NCBI RefSeq assembly: GCF_013307435.2
Contig: NZ_CP102846.1
Location: 1 to 64,000 of the forward strand
Origin: Microvirga terrae
GTDB taxonomy: Bacteria; Pseudomonadota; Alphaproteobacteria; Rhizobiales; Beijerinckiaceae
Direction of reading: 5' to 3'
Length of the DNA stretch: 64,000 bases
In this document: piece after piece, positions 41,408 through 50,264 of the stretch
Numbering within the stretch: position 1 is the first letter of the stretch
Layout: each line of letters begins with the position of its first letter
The notes under the pieces: model-generated
Told to the model about the DNA's origin: nothing
Seen by the model: the letters and a program-made list of their open reading frames with translations, nothing else
The model's database searches: none
Program-made: the position numbers and the translations under genes

Positions 41408-41509
41408 ATGTTAAGCCAGACACTTTTCTCCGTGTTGCTGATCGCCGGTTGCCTCGTTGTGTACAAGATGGGCATTTGGAAGGGGCCGGAAAAACGCCCC
41501 TTTCACTGA
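41408..41509 (+). CDS. 33-residue single-span membrane protein
   Basis: CGGAGGAG 7 bases before ATG; reads MLSQTLFSVLLIAGCLVVYK, then MGIWKGPEKRPFH. One hydrophobic helix (residues 4-19) and a short basic tail, so probably an inner-membrane microprotein. A second such gene starts 44 bases on. Confidence 0.55.
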   Translation: MLSQTLFSVLLIAGCLVVYKMGIWKGPEKRPFH

Positions 41510-41553
41510 GATGATGGAAGAGGTGCTCAACAAATCCTACGTGCTCTGGAGCA

Positions 41554-41697
41554 ATGATTCCGCTGGTCCTCACGTTGATCGCCGCTCTCGTCGGAGCCTC
41601 AATCGCCATGGACCTCGTCATCGTGCGCGGCTGGTCCTGGTGGCAACCGATGCCAACGATTGTTTTCGAACGTCTCCCAAAGAGGGGTTCACCATGA
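41554..41697 (+). CDS. 47-residue single-span membrane protein
   Basis: Reads MIPLVLTLIAALVGASIAMD, then LVIVRGWSWWQPMPTIVFER. A hydrophobic helix covers residues 3-24. Its stop TGA overlaps the next start (ATGA at 41694-41697), a typical sign of translational coupling and good support that it is real. GGAG lies just upstream of its ATG. Confidence 0.55.
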   Translation: MIPLVLTLIAALVGASIAMDLVIVRGWSWWQPMPTIVFERLPKRGSP

Positions 41698-41942
41698 GAG
41701 CGCACCGCTACGCTGTAGGACAGCCCGTCAGCTATGCTGAAGATTATGCACCCAGCAATGTTTGGACGAGCGGCTACAAGATTGTCGACTTGGTCTCTGG
41801 CGGAAACCGGGAGCCCCAGTATCAGATCCGGAGCGCCGACCAGAGCTATGACCGGGTTGTCTGGGAATCACAGTTACAGGAAGGTCCTGGCGTGGGGACG
41901 ATGCGGCTCAACGGCCATGTCATCCGATTTCCGACGTCATAG
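41694..41942 (+). CDS. Hypothetical protein, stand-alone form of the 1060 N-terminal part
   Basis: 82 residues: MRAHRYAVGQPVSYAEDYAP, SNVWTSGYKIVDLVSGGNRE, PQYQIRSADQSYDRVVWESQ. About two thirds identical to residues 1-65 of the 1060-1692 protein. The pattern (QPVSYAED, GYKIVDLV, PQYQIRSADQSYDRVV) suggests a small SH3-like beta fold. Coupled by a 4-base overlap to the preceding membrane microprotein gene. Confidence 0.75.
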   Translation: MRAHRYAVGQPVSYAEDYAPSNVWTSGYKIVDLVSGGNREPQYQIRSADQSYDRVVWESQLQEGPGVGTMRLNGHVIRFPTS

Positions 41943-42123
41943 GGAACTCTGCAAAGTCAGAGTCCTGAAGATTGCACCGCACGCGAGATCATCGCGTGTG
42001 GACTGATCATCCGGATCATCAGCAATCCGCATGGGTTGGGAAACGGAGCTGCCACAATAGACGTGTGTCAAAGCTTGGTGCGTTCCCGTGGTGTAGGAAG
42101 GTGCCATGATGTCGGCGAGGAGA

Positions 42124-42522
42124 TCAGCGCTTCCACTTGCCTTCGTAGCGGAACTCCGGGGCAGATTTCAGCTGCTCAAGATCCGCGTTCATGGTCGCCT
42201 GCCATTTATTCTCGCCTTCTGTGTACCGGATCGAAATCGCGGATGGGTCCACAGCCACATAGCGCTGGCTGCTGCCCAGGAGCTCTCCAACCGATAGCAC
42301 AACTCCGATGATCTGGCCGCCCTCGAAGACAACGTCCTCAATCTTGCCCATCTCTTTCCCGCTGGCGCTCTGGACGTTCAGGCCGATCAGCCGTGAACTC
42401 AGAAGGGCATTGTTGCTAATCGTAATGAACTTGGGTGCACTTGAGGCTGGCGGGGTGCTCTGACCATGAGCGACACCTGACCAAGCGAGAGTGACGAGAA
42501 GGAAAATCGCAGATAAGCGCAT
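42124..42522 (-). CDS. PRC-barrel domain protein with signal peptide
   Basis: 132 residues starting MRLSAIFLLVTLAWSGVAHG, a clear signal peptide. The PRC-barrel follows: LLSSRLIGLNVQSASGKEMG, KIEDVVFEGGQIIGVVLSVG, then GSSQRYVAVDPSAISIRY. Exported to the periplasm. PRC-barrel proteins bind RNA, pigments or other proteins; the partner here is unknown. Confidence 0.85.
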   Translation of the reverse strand: MRLSAIFLLVTLAWSGVAHGQSTPPASSAPKFITISNNALLSSRLIGLNVQSASGKEMGKIEDVVFEGGQIIGVVLSVGELLGSSQRYVAVDPSAISIRYTEGENKWQATMNADLEQLKSAPEFRYEGKWKR

Positions 42523-42802
42523 GGAAGCCTGTCCCTGAATTGAAGCCCAGAGACAACCTTGCCCAGGATAGTGGCCGATTGAGGAGCGTTGTCCGCGGCC
42601 GTGTATCGGGAGACTCATAGTCTGGCGCAAGGGCAGGGCGTCTGGCCCCCTCTGCTGACGGAAAATGCCGCGACAAACAACGGAAGAAGCATGAATCGAT
42701 CCAGGCATCAGGTTAGGGTAGTGAGACTTTCTGTTGGGGAATTGGCTTGGCCTCACCATATACAAGCTCGGAGCTGCCCGATGCGCTCCTCAAGGAGCGT
42801 CC

Positions 42803-43039
42803 ATGCGGATCATGATAGCAACAGCCGTGCTTGCCCTGTTCATGGTGCCCCACTCTATCTCGGCCGAAAGCAGAGCTGCGCCGGGCGCAACGCCCCCAAA
42901 AGTGTCATCGTCAAGGCTATATACGGCCGAGGAATCCGCCACGATGGCAAGAGCTGCCCGGGCCAAGGCCGAGGCGCAGGAACGGATTTGGGATCGCAAG
43001 ATGAAGATTCTCACGAGAGGCATCTGCACAGGCTGCTGA
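42803..43039 (+). CDS. Small exported protein (78 aa)
   Basis: AAGGAG before ATG; MRIMIATAVLALFMVPHSIS forms a signal peptide with likely cleavage after ISA. The mature part is short, Ala/Arg-rich (MARAARAKAEAQERIWDRKM) and ends with GICTGC, two Cys that could form a disulfide or bind metal. No family recognised. Confidence 0.65.
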   Translation: MRIMIATAVLALFMVPHSISAESRAAPGATPPKVSSSRLYTAEESATMARAARAKAEAQERIWDRKMKILTRGICTGC

Positions 43040-43198
43040 GGCACGCGTGAAGTGTCTGGAGGGTCCTCGGCTCCGAACGATAGGCACGTCGTTGCAGATA
43101 ATGATCGCGGTTGGCCGGCCGTCGGTGGGAGAGGACGAGTTATCGTCCATCGATCGCCTCATGCTGGGGGTGGATATCAAAAAGCCGGCTCGCTGCCC

Positions 43199-43204
43199 TA
43201 TAAT
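43199..43204 (+). promoter_or_regulatory. Perfect -10 box (TATAAT) six bases before a start codon
   Basis: TATAATGTGATCATG: the box ends 6 bases before ATG 43211, so transcription would start at or next to the start codon. No ribosome site is present, and no clear -35 box. Confidence 0.35.
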
Positions 43205-43210
43205 GTGATC

Positions 43211-43573
43211 ATGAGCCAAGATCCTAAGAAGCCAAGCCAGCGTCAGGATCTCAAACGGTGGGATGATGAGGGCGGTGCGCCCCGATCTCACCGTTCGCGA
43301 AAGCCGCACCCTCCATCCAAGGGAGAGCCGGCTCTCTACTACTTCAACGTCCGGACCGAGGGCGGTGTGATCGAGGATCCCGAAGGGGAGGTGTATTCTG
43401 ACCTTCAGGCTATGCGAGTTGCTGCCACCGCTAAGGTTCGCGACATGATCGCAGAAGGGGATCAAAAGGGCGAGGATCGGCGAGGCTGGCAGATCGAGAT
43501 CATGGACAGAGCCAATCAGCCCGTCTTGACGATGATGTTCTCGGAAGCGCTGGATCCCAGGCCGAGTGGTTAG
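43211..43573 (+). CDS. DUF6894-like protein, stand-alone form of the 1060 C-terminal part
   Basis: 120 residues: MSQDPKKPSQRQDLKRWDDE, GGAPRSHRSRKPHPPSKGEP, then ALYYFNVRTEGGVIEDPEGE and VYSDLQAMRVAATAKVRDMI with WQIEIMDRANQPVLTMMFSE. The second half fits DUF6894. The start is supported by alignment with the 1060 protein. A perfect TATAAT just before it suggests leaderless translation. Confidence 0.72.
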   Translation: MSQDPKKPSQRQDLKRWDDEGGAPRSHRSRKPHPPSKGEPALYYFNVRTEGGVIEDPEGEVYSDLQAMRVAATAKVRDMIAEGDQKGEDRRGWQIEIMDRANQPVLTMMFSEALDPRPSG

Positions 43574-43815
43574 GCGGAGCGGATCAACCGCCTCAGGGTA
43601 GTCGGGGCGCAGACAGTGAGGCCGGTATGAGCAAAGGTTTTCTCGAAACCGCTCAGGATGTTGTCAACGCCATCCGGAAAGCAGTGAGGCGCCTGGAAGG
43701 GCAACCCGCTCTGGCTTCGAAGGTTAAGCTTAACGGCCGGCGGGGCTATGGAGACGGGGAAATCCCGTCCCCTGATCAGAGGTGGACGAGCACTAATCCT
43801 GAGCGACGTCTTCCT

Positions 43816-44925
43816 CTAAGGGACGAACACGAGAAACAGGAACGTCGCAAAGATCACGAGATGGACGAAGCCGTAGAGAATGTTGGTCCGCCCGGTACCG
43901 AAGGTGAGAAGGCTCGTGACAGCCGTGAGCATGAGCAGCACGGTGTCCTCGCCATCGAGCCCCAACACGAGGTCCTTCTGGAGCGTGAGGTTGACTGCCA
44001 CAACCGTGGGAATCGTCAGGCTGATGGTGGCCAGTGACGAGCCAAGAGCCAGATTGAGGCTCTTCTGCAGCTGATTTGCCTGTGCCGCCCGAACCGCCGC
44101 GACGCTCTCCGGCAGCAGAACCAGCAGGGCCACAAAGACCCCTATGACAGCTTCAGGAGCGCCGACGAGTATCGTACCCGCCTGCACGACAGCAGCGAAC
44201 ATCTTCGAGAGCAGGATGACGGCGCTGAGCGAGAGGACGAGCAGAGCCGCGCTCACCAGAACTGAGCGGTTTCGAGGCATCTCCGAGCTCGCGCCCAGAC
44301 CCTCTGTGTCGAGCACAAGGAAGTAATCCCTGTCGCGCACAGTCTGGATGTAGAGGAACACGCCATAGAGAGCCAGGGTGATCAGGGTCACGAAGATGAG
44401 TTGGCTGGGCGAATAGAGCGGCCCGAGGCGTGCCTGCGTGTAGTTCGGCAGAACGAGGGTGAGGGTTGCGAGCACGATCAGAACGACGAGGTAGGCACTT
44501 GCGCCCGTCACCCGAAAGCCTTGTTCGCGATAACGCAGCCCGCCGAGCAGGATGCATAGGCCGACGAGTCCATTGCTAACGATCATGATCACCGAAAACA
44601 CTGTGTCACGAGCAAGCACCGGGCTGCTGTCGCTGCTCAGCATGATGGAGGCGATGAGTGCAACCTCGATCACGGTGACGGCAACGGTGAGGACCAGGGT
44701 GCCGTAGGGCTCTCCCGTGCGGCGCGCGATGACCTCGGCATGGTGGACCGCCGCGAACACGGTGCCGATCAGGAGAGGGATCAGTGCGGCGGCAAAAAGC
44801 ATCCCAATTGGCGAGGAGATGGTGTCACCGCTCAAGCCGTAAATGGAGGCGAGCGCAAAGAACAACAGCGCGGCCGCAGGGAGCACCCAGACTGAATGGA
44901 GCCTCAACCTGCTGAGCTTGAACAT
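43816..44925 (-). CDS. chaA: Calcium/proton antiporter (ChaA type)
   Basis: 369 residues, about eleven membrane helices. The two alpha repeats are visible: GTVFAAVHHAEVIARRTGEP with TVAVTVIEVALIASIM, and APEAVIGVFVALLVLLPESV with RAAQANQLQKSLNLALGSSL. The conserved acidic residues in HHAEVIA, VIEVAL and LLPESV are those expected to bind the cation. It exports Ca2+ (or Na+/K+) in exchange for protons across the inner membrane. Divergent from the SLC13-type permease at 45125, 199 bases between. Confidence 0.88.
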   Translation of the reverse strand: MFKLSRLRLHSVWVLPAAALLFFALASIYGLSGDTISSPIGMLFAAALIPLLIGTVFAAVHHAEVIARRTGEPYGTLVLTVAVTVIEVALIASIMLSSDSSPVLARDTVFSVIMIVSNGLVGLCILLGGLRYREQGFRVTGASAYLVVLIVLATLTLVLPNYTQARLGPLYSPSQLIFVTLITLALYGVFLYIQTVRDRDYFLVLDTEGLGASSEMPRNRSVLVSAALLVLSLSAVILLSKMFAAVVQAGTILVGAPEAVIGVFVALLVLLPESVAAVRAAQANQLQKSLNLALGSSLATISLTIPTVVAVNLTLQKDLVLGLDGEDTVLLMLTAVTSLLTFGTGRTNILYGFVHLVIFATFLFLVFVP

Positions 44926-45124
44926 ACCTTTGTTCCCCGGTTTTGAAACGGTCTGAGATTTGAAGATTTCGACACGAACAACAGGTGAGATGAGGACCTG
45001 GCTCCATAGCCAGTGAGGGCTTCGACGGGAGTTGCTCCCTCTAGCCAGGTAAACAGACCACCATGATCAATCCGATCAGGACGTTCCGCGTTATCACCAC
45101 ACTTCCCCGGCCAAGGCGGAACCG

Positions 45125-46903
45125 ATGACGCAGGACCAGACCCTCGCCTTTACCATCTTGGCTGGAATGATGGGCCTGTTCGTCTGGGGACGCCTGCGCT
45201 ACGATCTCGTCGCCGTCCTGGCCCTCCTGGCCACTGTGTTCGCCGGCATCGTGCCGCACAAGGAAGCCTTCTCCGGCTTCGGGGACGACATCGTCATCAT
45301 CGTCGCGAGTGCGCTGATCGTCAGTGCGGCGGTCGAGCGCTCCGGCGTGCTGGAGGCGGCCCTCCATCGTGTCTCGCCATACATCACGTCCGTGCAGGGC
45401 CAGATCGTGATCCTTGTGACCGTGGTCACGGTCCTGTCCGCCTTCGTCAAGAACATCGGCGCACTGGCCATGATGATCCCGGTCGCCTTCCAGTTGGCGC
45501 GTCGCTCCCATGCCTCACCCTCGTGCTTTCTCATGCCGATGGCCTTCGGCTCGCTGCTCGGTGGCCTGATCACCCTCGTCGGCACCTCCCCTAACATCAT
45601 CGTCTCCCGTGTGCGCGAGGAATTGACGGGACAGCCTTTCAGCATGTTCGATTTCACTCCCGTGGGCCTTGGCCTCGCGGCAGCCGGCGTGGCGTTCCTG
45701 GCCTTTGGCTACCGGCTTCTGCCCGGCGGTCGCAAAGCTGCTGCAAGCATGGACGAGGCTATCGATCTCACCGACTACATGACAGAGGCACGGGTGACTG
45801 CGACCTCGCCGGTCATCGGGCACACCGTCGGTGATCTGGCCAGGCTGTGTGACAACGAGGTTCTGGTGACGGGCATCGTCCGAAACCAAACCGAGCACAT
45901 GATGCCCCTGCCGGATGCCGTCCTTCGCGAGGGCGACATTGTCCTCCTGGAGGGTGACCCTGAGGCGCTCGAACGAGGTGTCGCCCGCGCCTATCTGGAA
46001 CTTGAGGGCGCGAGGCGTCCGACCGAAGGTCAAGACGCGGACGAGGAGACAGGTGGGATCGAGGCCGTCATTGGGCCGACCTCAATGCTGATCGGGCAGA
46101 GTGCCAGGCGCTTGGCGTTGCACGAGCGCTTCAACATCAATCTGCTGGCGGTCAGCCGCAGCGGCGTGCGGTTCACCGAGCGCCTGCGCGACATCACCTT
46201 GCAGACCGGCGACGTCCTGGTGCTGAAGGGCGATCTCACGCGGCTTCCGGACAAGCTCAAGGAACTCGGTTGCCTGCCGCTGGCCGAACGGGAGATCCGG
46301 CTGGGTAATGTGCGGCAGGGCCTCGTTCCCGTGGTGATCCTGGGCTGCGCCATGGTGCTCACGGCTGTCGGAGTGCTGCCCGTCGCGACCGCCTTCTTCA
46401 CCGCCGCCGTTCTGATCGTCATTCTCGGGGCGCTCTCGCTGCGCGAGGCTTACGAAGCTGTCGACTGGCCCATTCTGGTGATGCTGGGGGCTCTCATTCC
46501 GGTCAGTGAGGCGATCCGCACGACGGGAGGCGCCGATCTCCTGGCCGGATGGCTGTCGCAGCTTGCCAGCACGCTCCCATCCTACGGCGCCCTGGCACTG
46601 ATCATGGTGGCTGCCATGGCCGTGACGCCGTTCCTGAACAATGCAGCGACGGTGCTGGTGATGGCTCCCATCGCGGCAACCTTTGCTGGGCGGCTTGGCT
46701 ATAACCCCGACGCCTTTCTCATGGCAGTCGCGGTTGGTGCAGCCTGCGATTTTCTGACGCCGATCGGGCACCAATGCAACACGCTCGTGATGGGGCCGGG
46801 CGGATACCGGTTTGGCGATTATTGGAAGTTGGGGCTGCCGCTGTCCGTCATTGTCGTGCTGCTGGGCGTGCCACTCATCCTGCTCATGTGGCCGCTCTCC
46901 TAG
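45125..46903 (+). CDS. SLC13/DASS-type permease with two TrkA-C domains
   Basis: 592 residues. N-terminal helices: LAFTILAGMMGLFVWGRLRY and VLALLATVFAGIVPHKEAFS, with the family motif FGSLLGGLITLVGTSPNIIV (NhaD/DASS). Residues 215-375 hold two TrkA-C regulatory domains (IGHTVGDLARLCDNEVLVTG, REGDIVLLEGDPEAL; IGQSARRLALHERFNINLLA, TGDVLVLKGDLTRL). The second repeat contains VTPFLNNAATVLVMAPIAAT and FLTPIGHQCNTLVMGPGGYR. Sodium-coupled anion uptake is usual; the substrate is unclear. Confidence 0.88.
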   Translation: MTQDQTLAFTILAGMMGLFVWGRLRYDLVAVLALLATVFAGIVPHKEAFSGFGDDIVIIVASALIVSAAVERSGVLEAALHRVSPYITSVQGQIVILVTVVTVLSAFVKNIGALAMMIPVAFQLARRSHASPSCFLMPMAFGSLLGGLITLVGTSPNIIVSRVREELTGQPFSMFDFTPVGLGLAAAGVAFLAFGYRLLPGGRKAAASMDEAIDLTDYMTEARVTATSPVIGHTVGDLARLCDNEVLVTGIVRNQTEHMMPLPDAVLREGDIVLLEGDPEALERGVARAYLELEGARRPTEGQDADEETGGIEAVIGPTSMLIGQSARRLALHERFNINLLAVSRSGVRFTERLRDITLQTGDVLVLKGDLTRLPDKLKELGCLPLAEREIRLGNVRQGLVPVVILGCAMVLTAVGVLPVATAFFTAAVLIVILGALSLREAYEAVDWPILVMLGALIPVSEAIRTTGGADLLAGWLSQLASTLPSYGALALIMVAAMAVTPFLNNAATVLVMAPIAATFAGRLGYNPDAFLMAVAVGAACDFLTPIGHQCNTLVMGPGGYRFGDYWKLGLPLSVIVVLLGVPLILLMWPLS

Positions 46904-47056
46904 CCTGGGGGCCGTTCCCTGCACAATTTATAACCGTGTTACGTCTGCTTTCGGGCACTTCCGTTGGATAGAATTATCGGTTTCAATCAGCTTTCGCTTC
47001 TCATCCGGCATGGGCCCTACAAGCATTATGAGCGGCGCTGTCCCTCAATCCGGTAG

Positions 47057-47385
47057 TCAGGCGAGATACTGGTCTGTCAGGTAGAAGATATCCTGGATCG
47101 GCATGGTCGGGGTAACAATCTCCTCGATGAAGCCATGCCGCAAAGCATCCTCGGCGAAGTAGATGGTCGTGCGGCTCGCCGCGGCCTCCACATCCTCCAC
47201 CGAGAGAGGCACCTCAGCCTTCGGGGCCTCTCAGCGGCAATTACGCGATGCGTCTTCTGGTCGACCGCAAGCAGCTCCAGCTCAGATTTCTTCAGGTCGG
47301 AGTAGCTGTACCAGTCGGTATCGGCCTGCTGGTGACCAGCGAGCTTATCCGTGCCGGGTGGTGGAAATCAGAGGCCGCCAAGCCT
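47057..47385 (-). pseudogene. Unrecognised broken gene
   Basis: Two protein-like stretches in different frames: LAGHQQADTDWYSYSDLKKS with ELELLAVDQKTHRVIAAE (about 47345-47240), then VPLSVEDVEAAASRTTIYFA, EDALRHGFIEEIVTPTMPIQ and DIFYLTDQYLA to TGA at 47057. The second part has a loose likeness to the end of ClpP/crotonase-fold proteases (YFAEDALRHGFIEEI). No start for either part. The rest of the gap (46904-47720) holds nothing I can support. Confidence 0.4.
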
Positions 47386-47720
47386 ATCTGGCGCCCATCC
47401 AGAGAGCCTGCATCGGGTGGATTTCCATTGAGACCCTCCAGGTGCCGTCGGAGGATGAGACCTTTGGGAACAAGTGAGATCGTTCGGCCAGTCTAGGATG
47501 CGTCGGCAACCCCGCCGCGAACGACCGGAGTTGGCGCTTCTGAGACGTAAGCGCTTGGTCCGTTTCAGCGCTCAAGAGCCGACGTTCGTTGAGTGGCCGT
47601 AAGGTGAAAGGTTGACCCCACTCGCCTTGGAATGCCTCACTGAATGTGGTGTCTCGTCAGTAGAGGAAGTATTCTTCCGTTGAGGCAATGGGCGCGCTCT
47701 CATTGAGGAGGTCTTTTCCC

Positions 47721-47927
47721 ATGTCAGGTCATGCGATCCACATCAAGGTTGATGGAAGAACCTACTCTGGAACCTACCAGGTTGACCGAAAACTGCTGAC
47801 CGTCACGACAACCTACGGCAGGAAGTCCGCCGAAATTAACCCCCGGGTGGCGCATGAGACCCTTGCCCACCAGCTCCTCCAGGACCTGGTCCAGCAGGAA
47901 AAGTCGCGCAAGGGCTCGACCCTCTGA
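47721..47927 (+). CDS. Conserved small hypothetical protein (68 aa)
   Basis: GAGGAGG 11 bases before ATG. MSGHAIHIKVDGRTYSGTYQ, then VDRKLLTVTTTYGRKSAEIN, PRVAHETLAHQLLQDLVQQE. A three-strand sheet plus C-terminal helix is likely. Close relatives are common in Methylobacterium and Bradyrhizobium. It ends 17 bases before the phosphatase gene start, so the two are probably cotranscribed. Confidence 0.75.
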   Translation: MSGHAIHIKVDGRTYSGTYQVDRKLLTVTTTYGRKSAEINPRVAHETLAHQLLQDLVQQEKSRKGSTL

Positions 47928-47944
47928 CAAAGGGGGGCCGTTTG

Positions 47945-48526
47945 ATGCGGACCATGTCCCGATACTCTGCTCTTGGCCTTATCGGATGGCTCAGCATGCT
48001 TGGGCCTGCGCTCGCCGACGAGACAGCGGCATGGACTGCCTTGCGCCAAGGTGGGCACGTGGCCCTCATGCGCCATGCCGAGGCGCCCGGTGGCGCCGGC
48101 GACCCGCCAGGCTTCAGGCTCGACGACTGCTCCACCCAGCGCAACCTGAGTGCCAAGGGGCGCGCGGACGCCCAAGCAGTCGGGAAGAAGTTGCGGGCTA
48201 AGGGTGTCGCTGTCGCGAGGCTGCTGAGTTCGCCTTGGTGCCGCTGTGTCGACACAGCCCGCTTGATGGATCTGGGCCCTGCCGAGATTGAGCCGACGTT
48301 CGCCAACGCCTTTGTTCTGGCAGAGCAGCGGAACGCCCTGACGGCTGGGGCAACGGCCATCATCACCGGCTGGAAAGGGCCCGAGACTCTTCTTATCGTG
48401 ACCCACGGCGCGAACATCCAGGCGCTAACTGGTTCCAATCCAGCCTCGGGGGAGATCGTCGTGGCCGCAGTCGCCCCCGACGGAGCTATTCGGGAGATCG
48501 GACGCATCCCGGTTCCTAAGTCATGA
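47945..48526 (+). CDS. Exported histidine phosphatase family protein
   Basis: 193 residues. Signal peptide MRTMSRYSALGLIGWLSMLG PALA-like (cleavage near ALAD). Core: GGHVALMRHAEAPGGAG with the catalytic RHA, RNLSAKGRADAQAVGKKLRA, LLSSPWCRCVDTARLM with the second Arg, and TLLIVTHGANIQALTG with the second His. This is the SixA/phosphoglycerate-mutase fold; exported members dephosphorylate small molecules or peptidoglycan precursors. Substrate unknown. Confidence 0.9.
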   Translation: MRTMSRYSALGLIGWLSMLGPALADETAAWTALRQGGHVALMRHAEAPGGAGDPPGFRLDDCSTQRNLSAKGRADAQAVGKKLRAKGVAVARLLSSPWCRCVDTARLMDLGPAEIEPTFANAFVLAEQRNALTAGATAIITGWKGPETLLIVTHGANIQALTGSNPASGEIVVAAVAPDGAIREIGRIPVPKS

Positions 48527-49007
48527 GACAAGCTCCGGCCATGCCACGGGGCCGGCGTCACTTATGGCGCAGAGCACTTCAGCAACGAGTGTGAACTTTG
48601 GGATCTGCCTTCGTGTCAGGCGAACACTATCACCCTCCTGTCCAACTCCAGGTCGGCGCCGCCGCCGCTCCCGAGGCCGCTTGGCTCGCTATTGTGAGAG
48701 ACTGAACCGTAATCTTGTCCCTGTCTGAGCCGCTTTTCCGCCCAAGCGGTAAGGCGTAACGCCCCGTTCAGCGAAATTCGAACGACAATTGTCCGGGCAG
48801 GTAGCAAATATTCTGTCAGCGCGTCGTAAGCATGATGATAGTTCAGTGAATTGGACGCCTCTTATTGCATTCCATCTAACCGAATTCATAAGCATATTCG
48901 CTTGACGATTACTGTTGGCGGGCGTGTGATCAGCGGGTTGCACAAGGGCTGCCGTCCAGCCCGTTAGTGGCGTTTGAGTACTCCGGTCAAACTCAGGAGG
49001 AAGTCGG
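48527..49007. other. Intergenic, no gene seen
   Basis: No coding frame with support. It must hold the promoter of the GYD-domain gene. AT content rises around 48830-48910. Confidence 0.4.
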
Positions 49008-49340
49008 ATGCCCATCTTCATCACACGTGGCCGCTATTCGGCAGAGGCCGTCAGAAACCTCGTTGCCAACCCCGAGGATCGCCTGCCCGCCGTCCGTAAT
49101 CTGGTCGAGGCCGCCGGTGGGAAGCTTTTGAGCTTCTATGTCATCCTCGGCCACTATGATTTTCTGATCATCACAGAGGCGCCCAGCGCCAAAGAGGCGT
49201 CAGCGGCCATTCTGGCGGCGGCCGCATCCGGCAGCATCACTGACAACGAGACGACGGAAGCGTTCACAACCGCGGAGGCCAAGCAGGTTTTTGCCGGCGC
49301 CGGCAAGGTCGCGGAGAGCTACAAACGACCAGGCAAGTAG
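49008..49340 (+). CDS. GYD-domain protein
   Basis: 110 residues; AGGAGG 5 bases before ATG. MPIFITRGRYSAEAVRNLVA, then VEAAGGKLLSFYVILGHYDF with the family's G.YD motif (GHYDFLIITEAP), then EASAAILAAAASGSI and an Ala-rich tail. GYD proteins are small ferredoxin-like folds of unknown function, common in Rhizobiales. Confidence 0.88.
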   Translation: MPIFITRGRYSAEAVRNLVANPEDRLPAVRNLVEAAGGKLLSFYVILGHYDFLIITEAPSAKEASAAILAAAASGSITDNETTEAFTTAEAKQVFAGAGKVAESYKRPGK

Positions 49341-49809
49341 CGCTCTTGTCTGCCCGCCGCAGATCACACATCGTATCGAGAACACGAGTGTCCGTCCCAT
49401 TCGAGCTCTCGGTTGAAAAGACAAGACTGGATGTGTCTTGAGGCGTCCAGCCTTCGACCCGCAGGAGACCCAAGGAAACCTCAGGCCTCCATCGCTTCGG
49501 CGAGCAGGAACTCAGTCATACCGGGCACGAGATCCTGAGGCTTCGCGAAGCGACTGAGGTCTCGTCAACGGCCGTTCGCGAGAGCCCATGACCTCCTCAG
49601 CGGTTGAGCACCCGTGCCGAGTGATGAAGCCAGAATGTCGCCTCTGGCACGTTCCGGACGGAGGACTAACGTCCGCCTTGGACCGGAACATCGGACGTTC
49701 CTGTCAGTGAACGAATTTCACTGCCTGACGCAAAGGAGACCGTCTGAGCCCAAGCTTGTGATCGAGGCGACTCAGGCTACTCGTGGGAGCGGGCTGGATA
49801 CCCATTCGG
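49341..49809. other. Intergenic with a possible gene remnant
   Basis: No full gene. On the minus strand about 49495-49570 reads RFAKPQDLVPGMTEFLLAEA then MEA and a stop, which looks like the C-terminus of a lost gene. Nothing else supported. Confidence 0.3.
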
Positions 49810-50157
49810 CTAGTCCGCCCTGCGCCTGACTTGCCCGACCCGGTTCAGTACCTCACGCGGAATGCCGTAGTCCTTCACCACAGCGTCCCAGTTCCGGAGG
49901 CCGCACAGCTCGCGCTGGATCATGAAGGCCCAGACGAGGTCGGCTGCCGCGTCCAGTAAGGCACGGCGACGATGCTCCCGGTCAGGTTGGTGCGCTTCGG
50001 CATCGAAGGCTCGCAACGCCGCCAGAGCCTGCTCAACCTGGCCGCTCAAGGTGCCAAGCGTATGCGCTTTTTGCTCCCGGAGCTCGTAATCAAGCACACT
50101 CCAGCCCGTCTCCGGCTGAAGGCCGGCCGACAAGCTCTGGGGAATGCGAACTGCCAT
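49810..50157 (-). CDS. DUF6665-like small protein
   Basis: 115 residues: MAVRIPQSLSAGLQPETGWS, VLDYELREQKAHTLGTLSGQ, VEQALAALRAFD, then LDAAADLVWAFMIQRELCGL and VVKDYGIPREVLNRVG. All-helical, with a pattern I associate with DUF6665 from alphaproteobacteria. Function unknown. No operon partner close by. Confidence 0.65.
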   Translation of the reverse strand: MAVRIPQSLSAGLQPETGWSVLDYELREQKAHTLGTLSGQVEQALAALRAFDAEAHQPDREHRRRALLDAAADLVWAFMIQRELCGLRNWDAVVKDYGIPREVLNRVGQVRRRAD

Positions 50158-50264
50158 CTCAAGTCTCCGAAACGTGGCGATGGAGGTGAGATGGTGCCGC
50201 AGCCCTCATGGGTGAACGCGACACCCTGGCGCAAGCCCGCACAGGCGACGTCTGGCGGCATCTG

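Noticed and set aside
43627..44037. Plus-strand frame starting MSKGFLETAQDVV with a fair ribosome site
   Set aside because: More than half of it is opposite the well-supported ChaA-type gene and the composition there is Glu/Arg/His-rich shadow. The first 60 codons might be a small gene or remnant, but I cannot support it.
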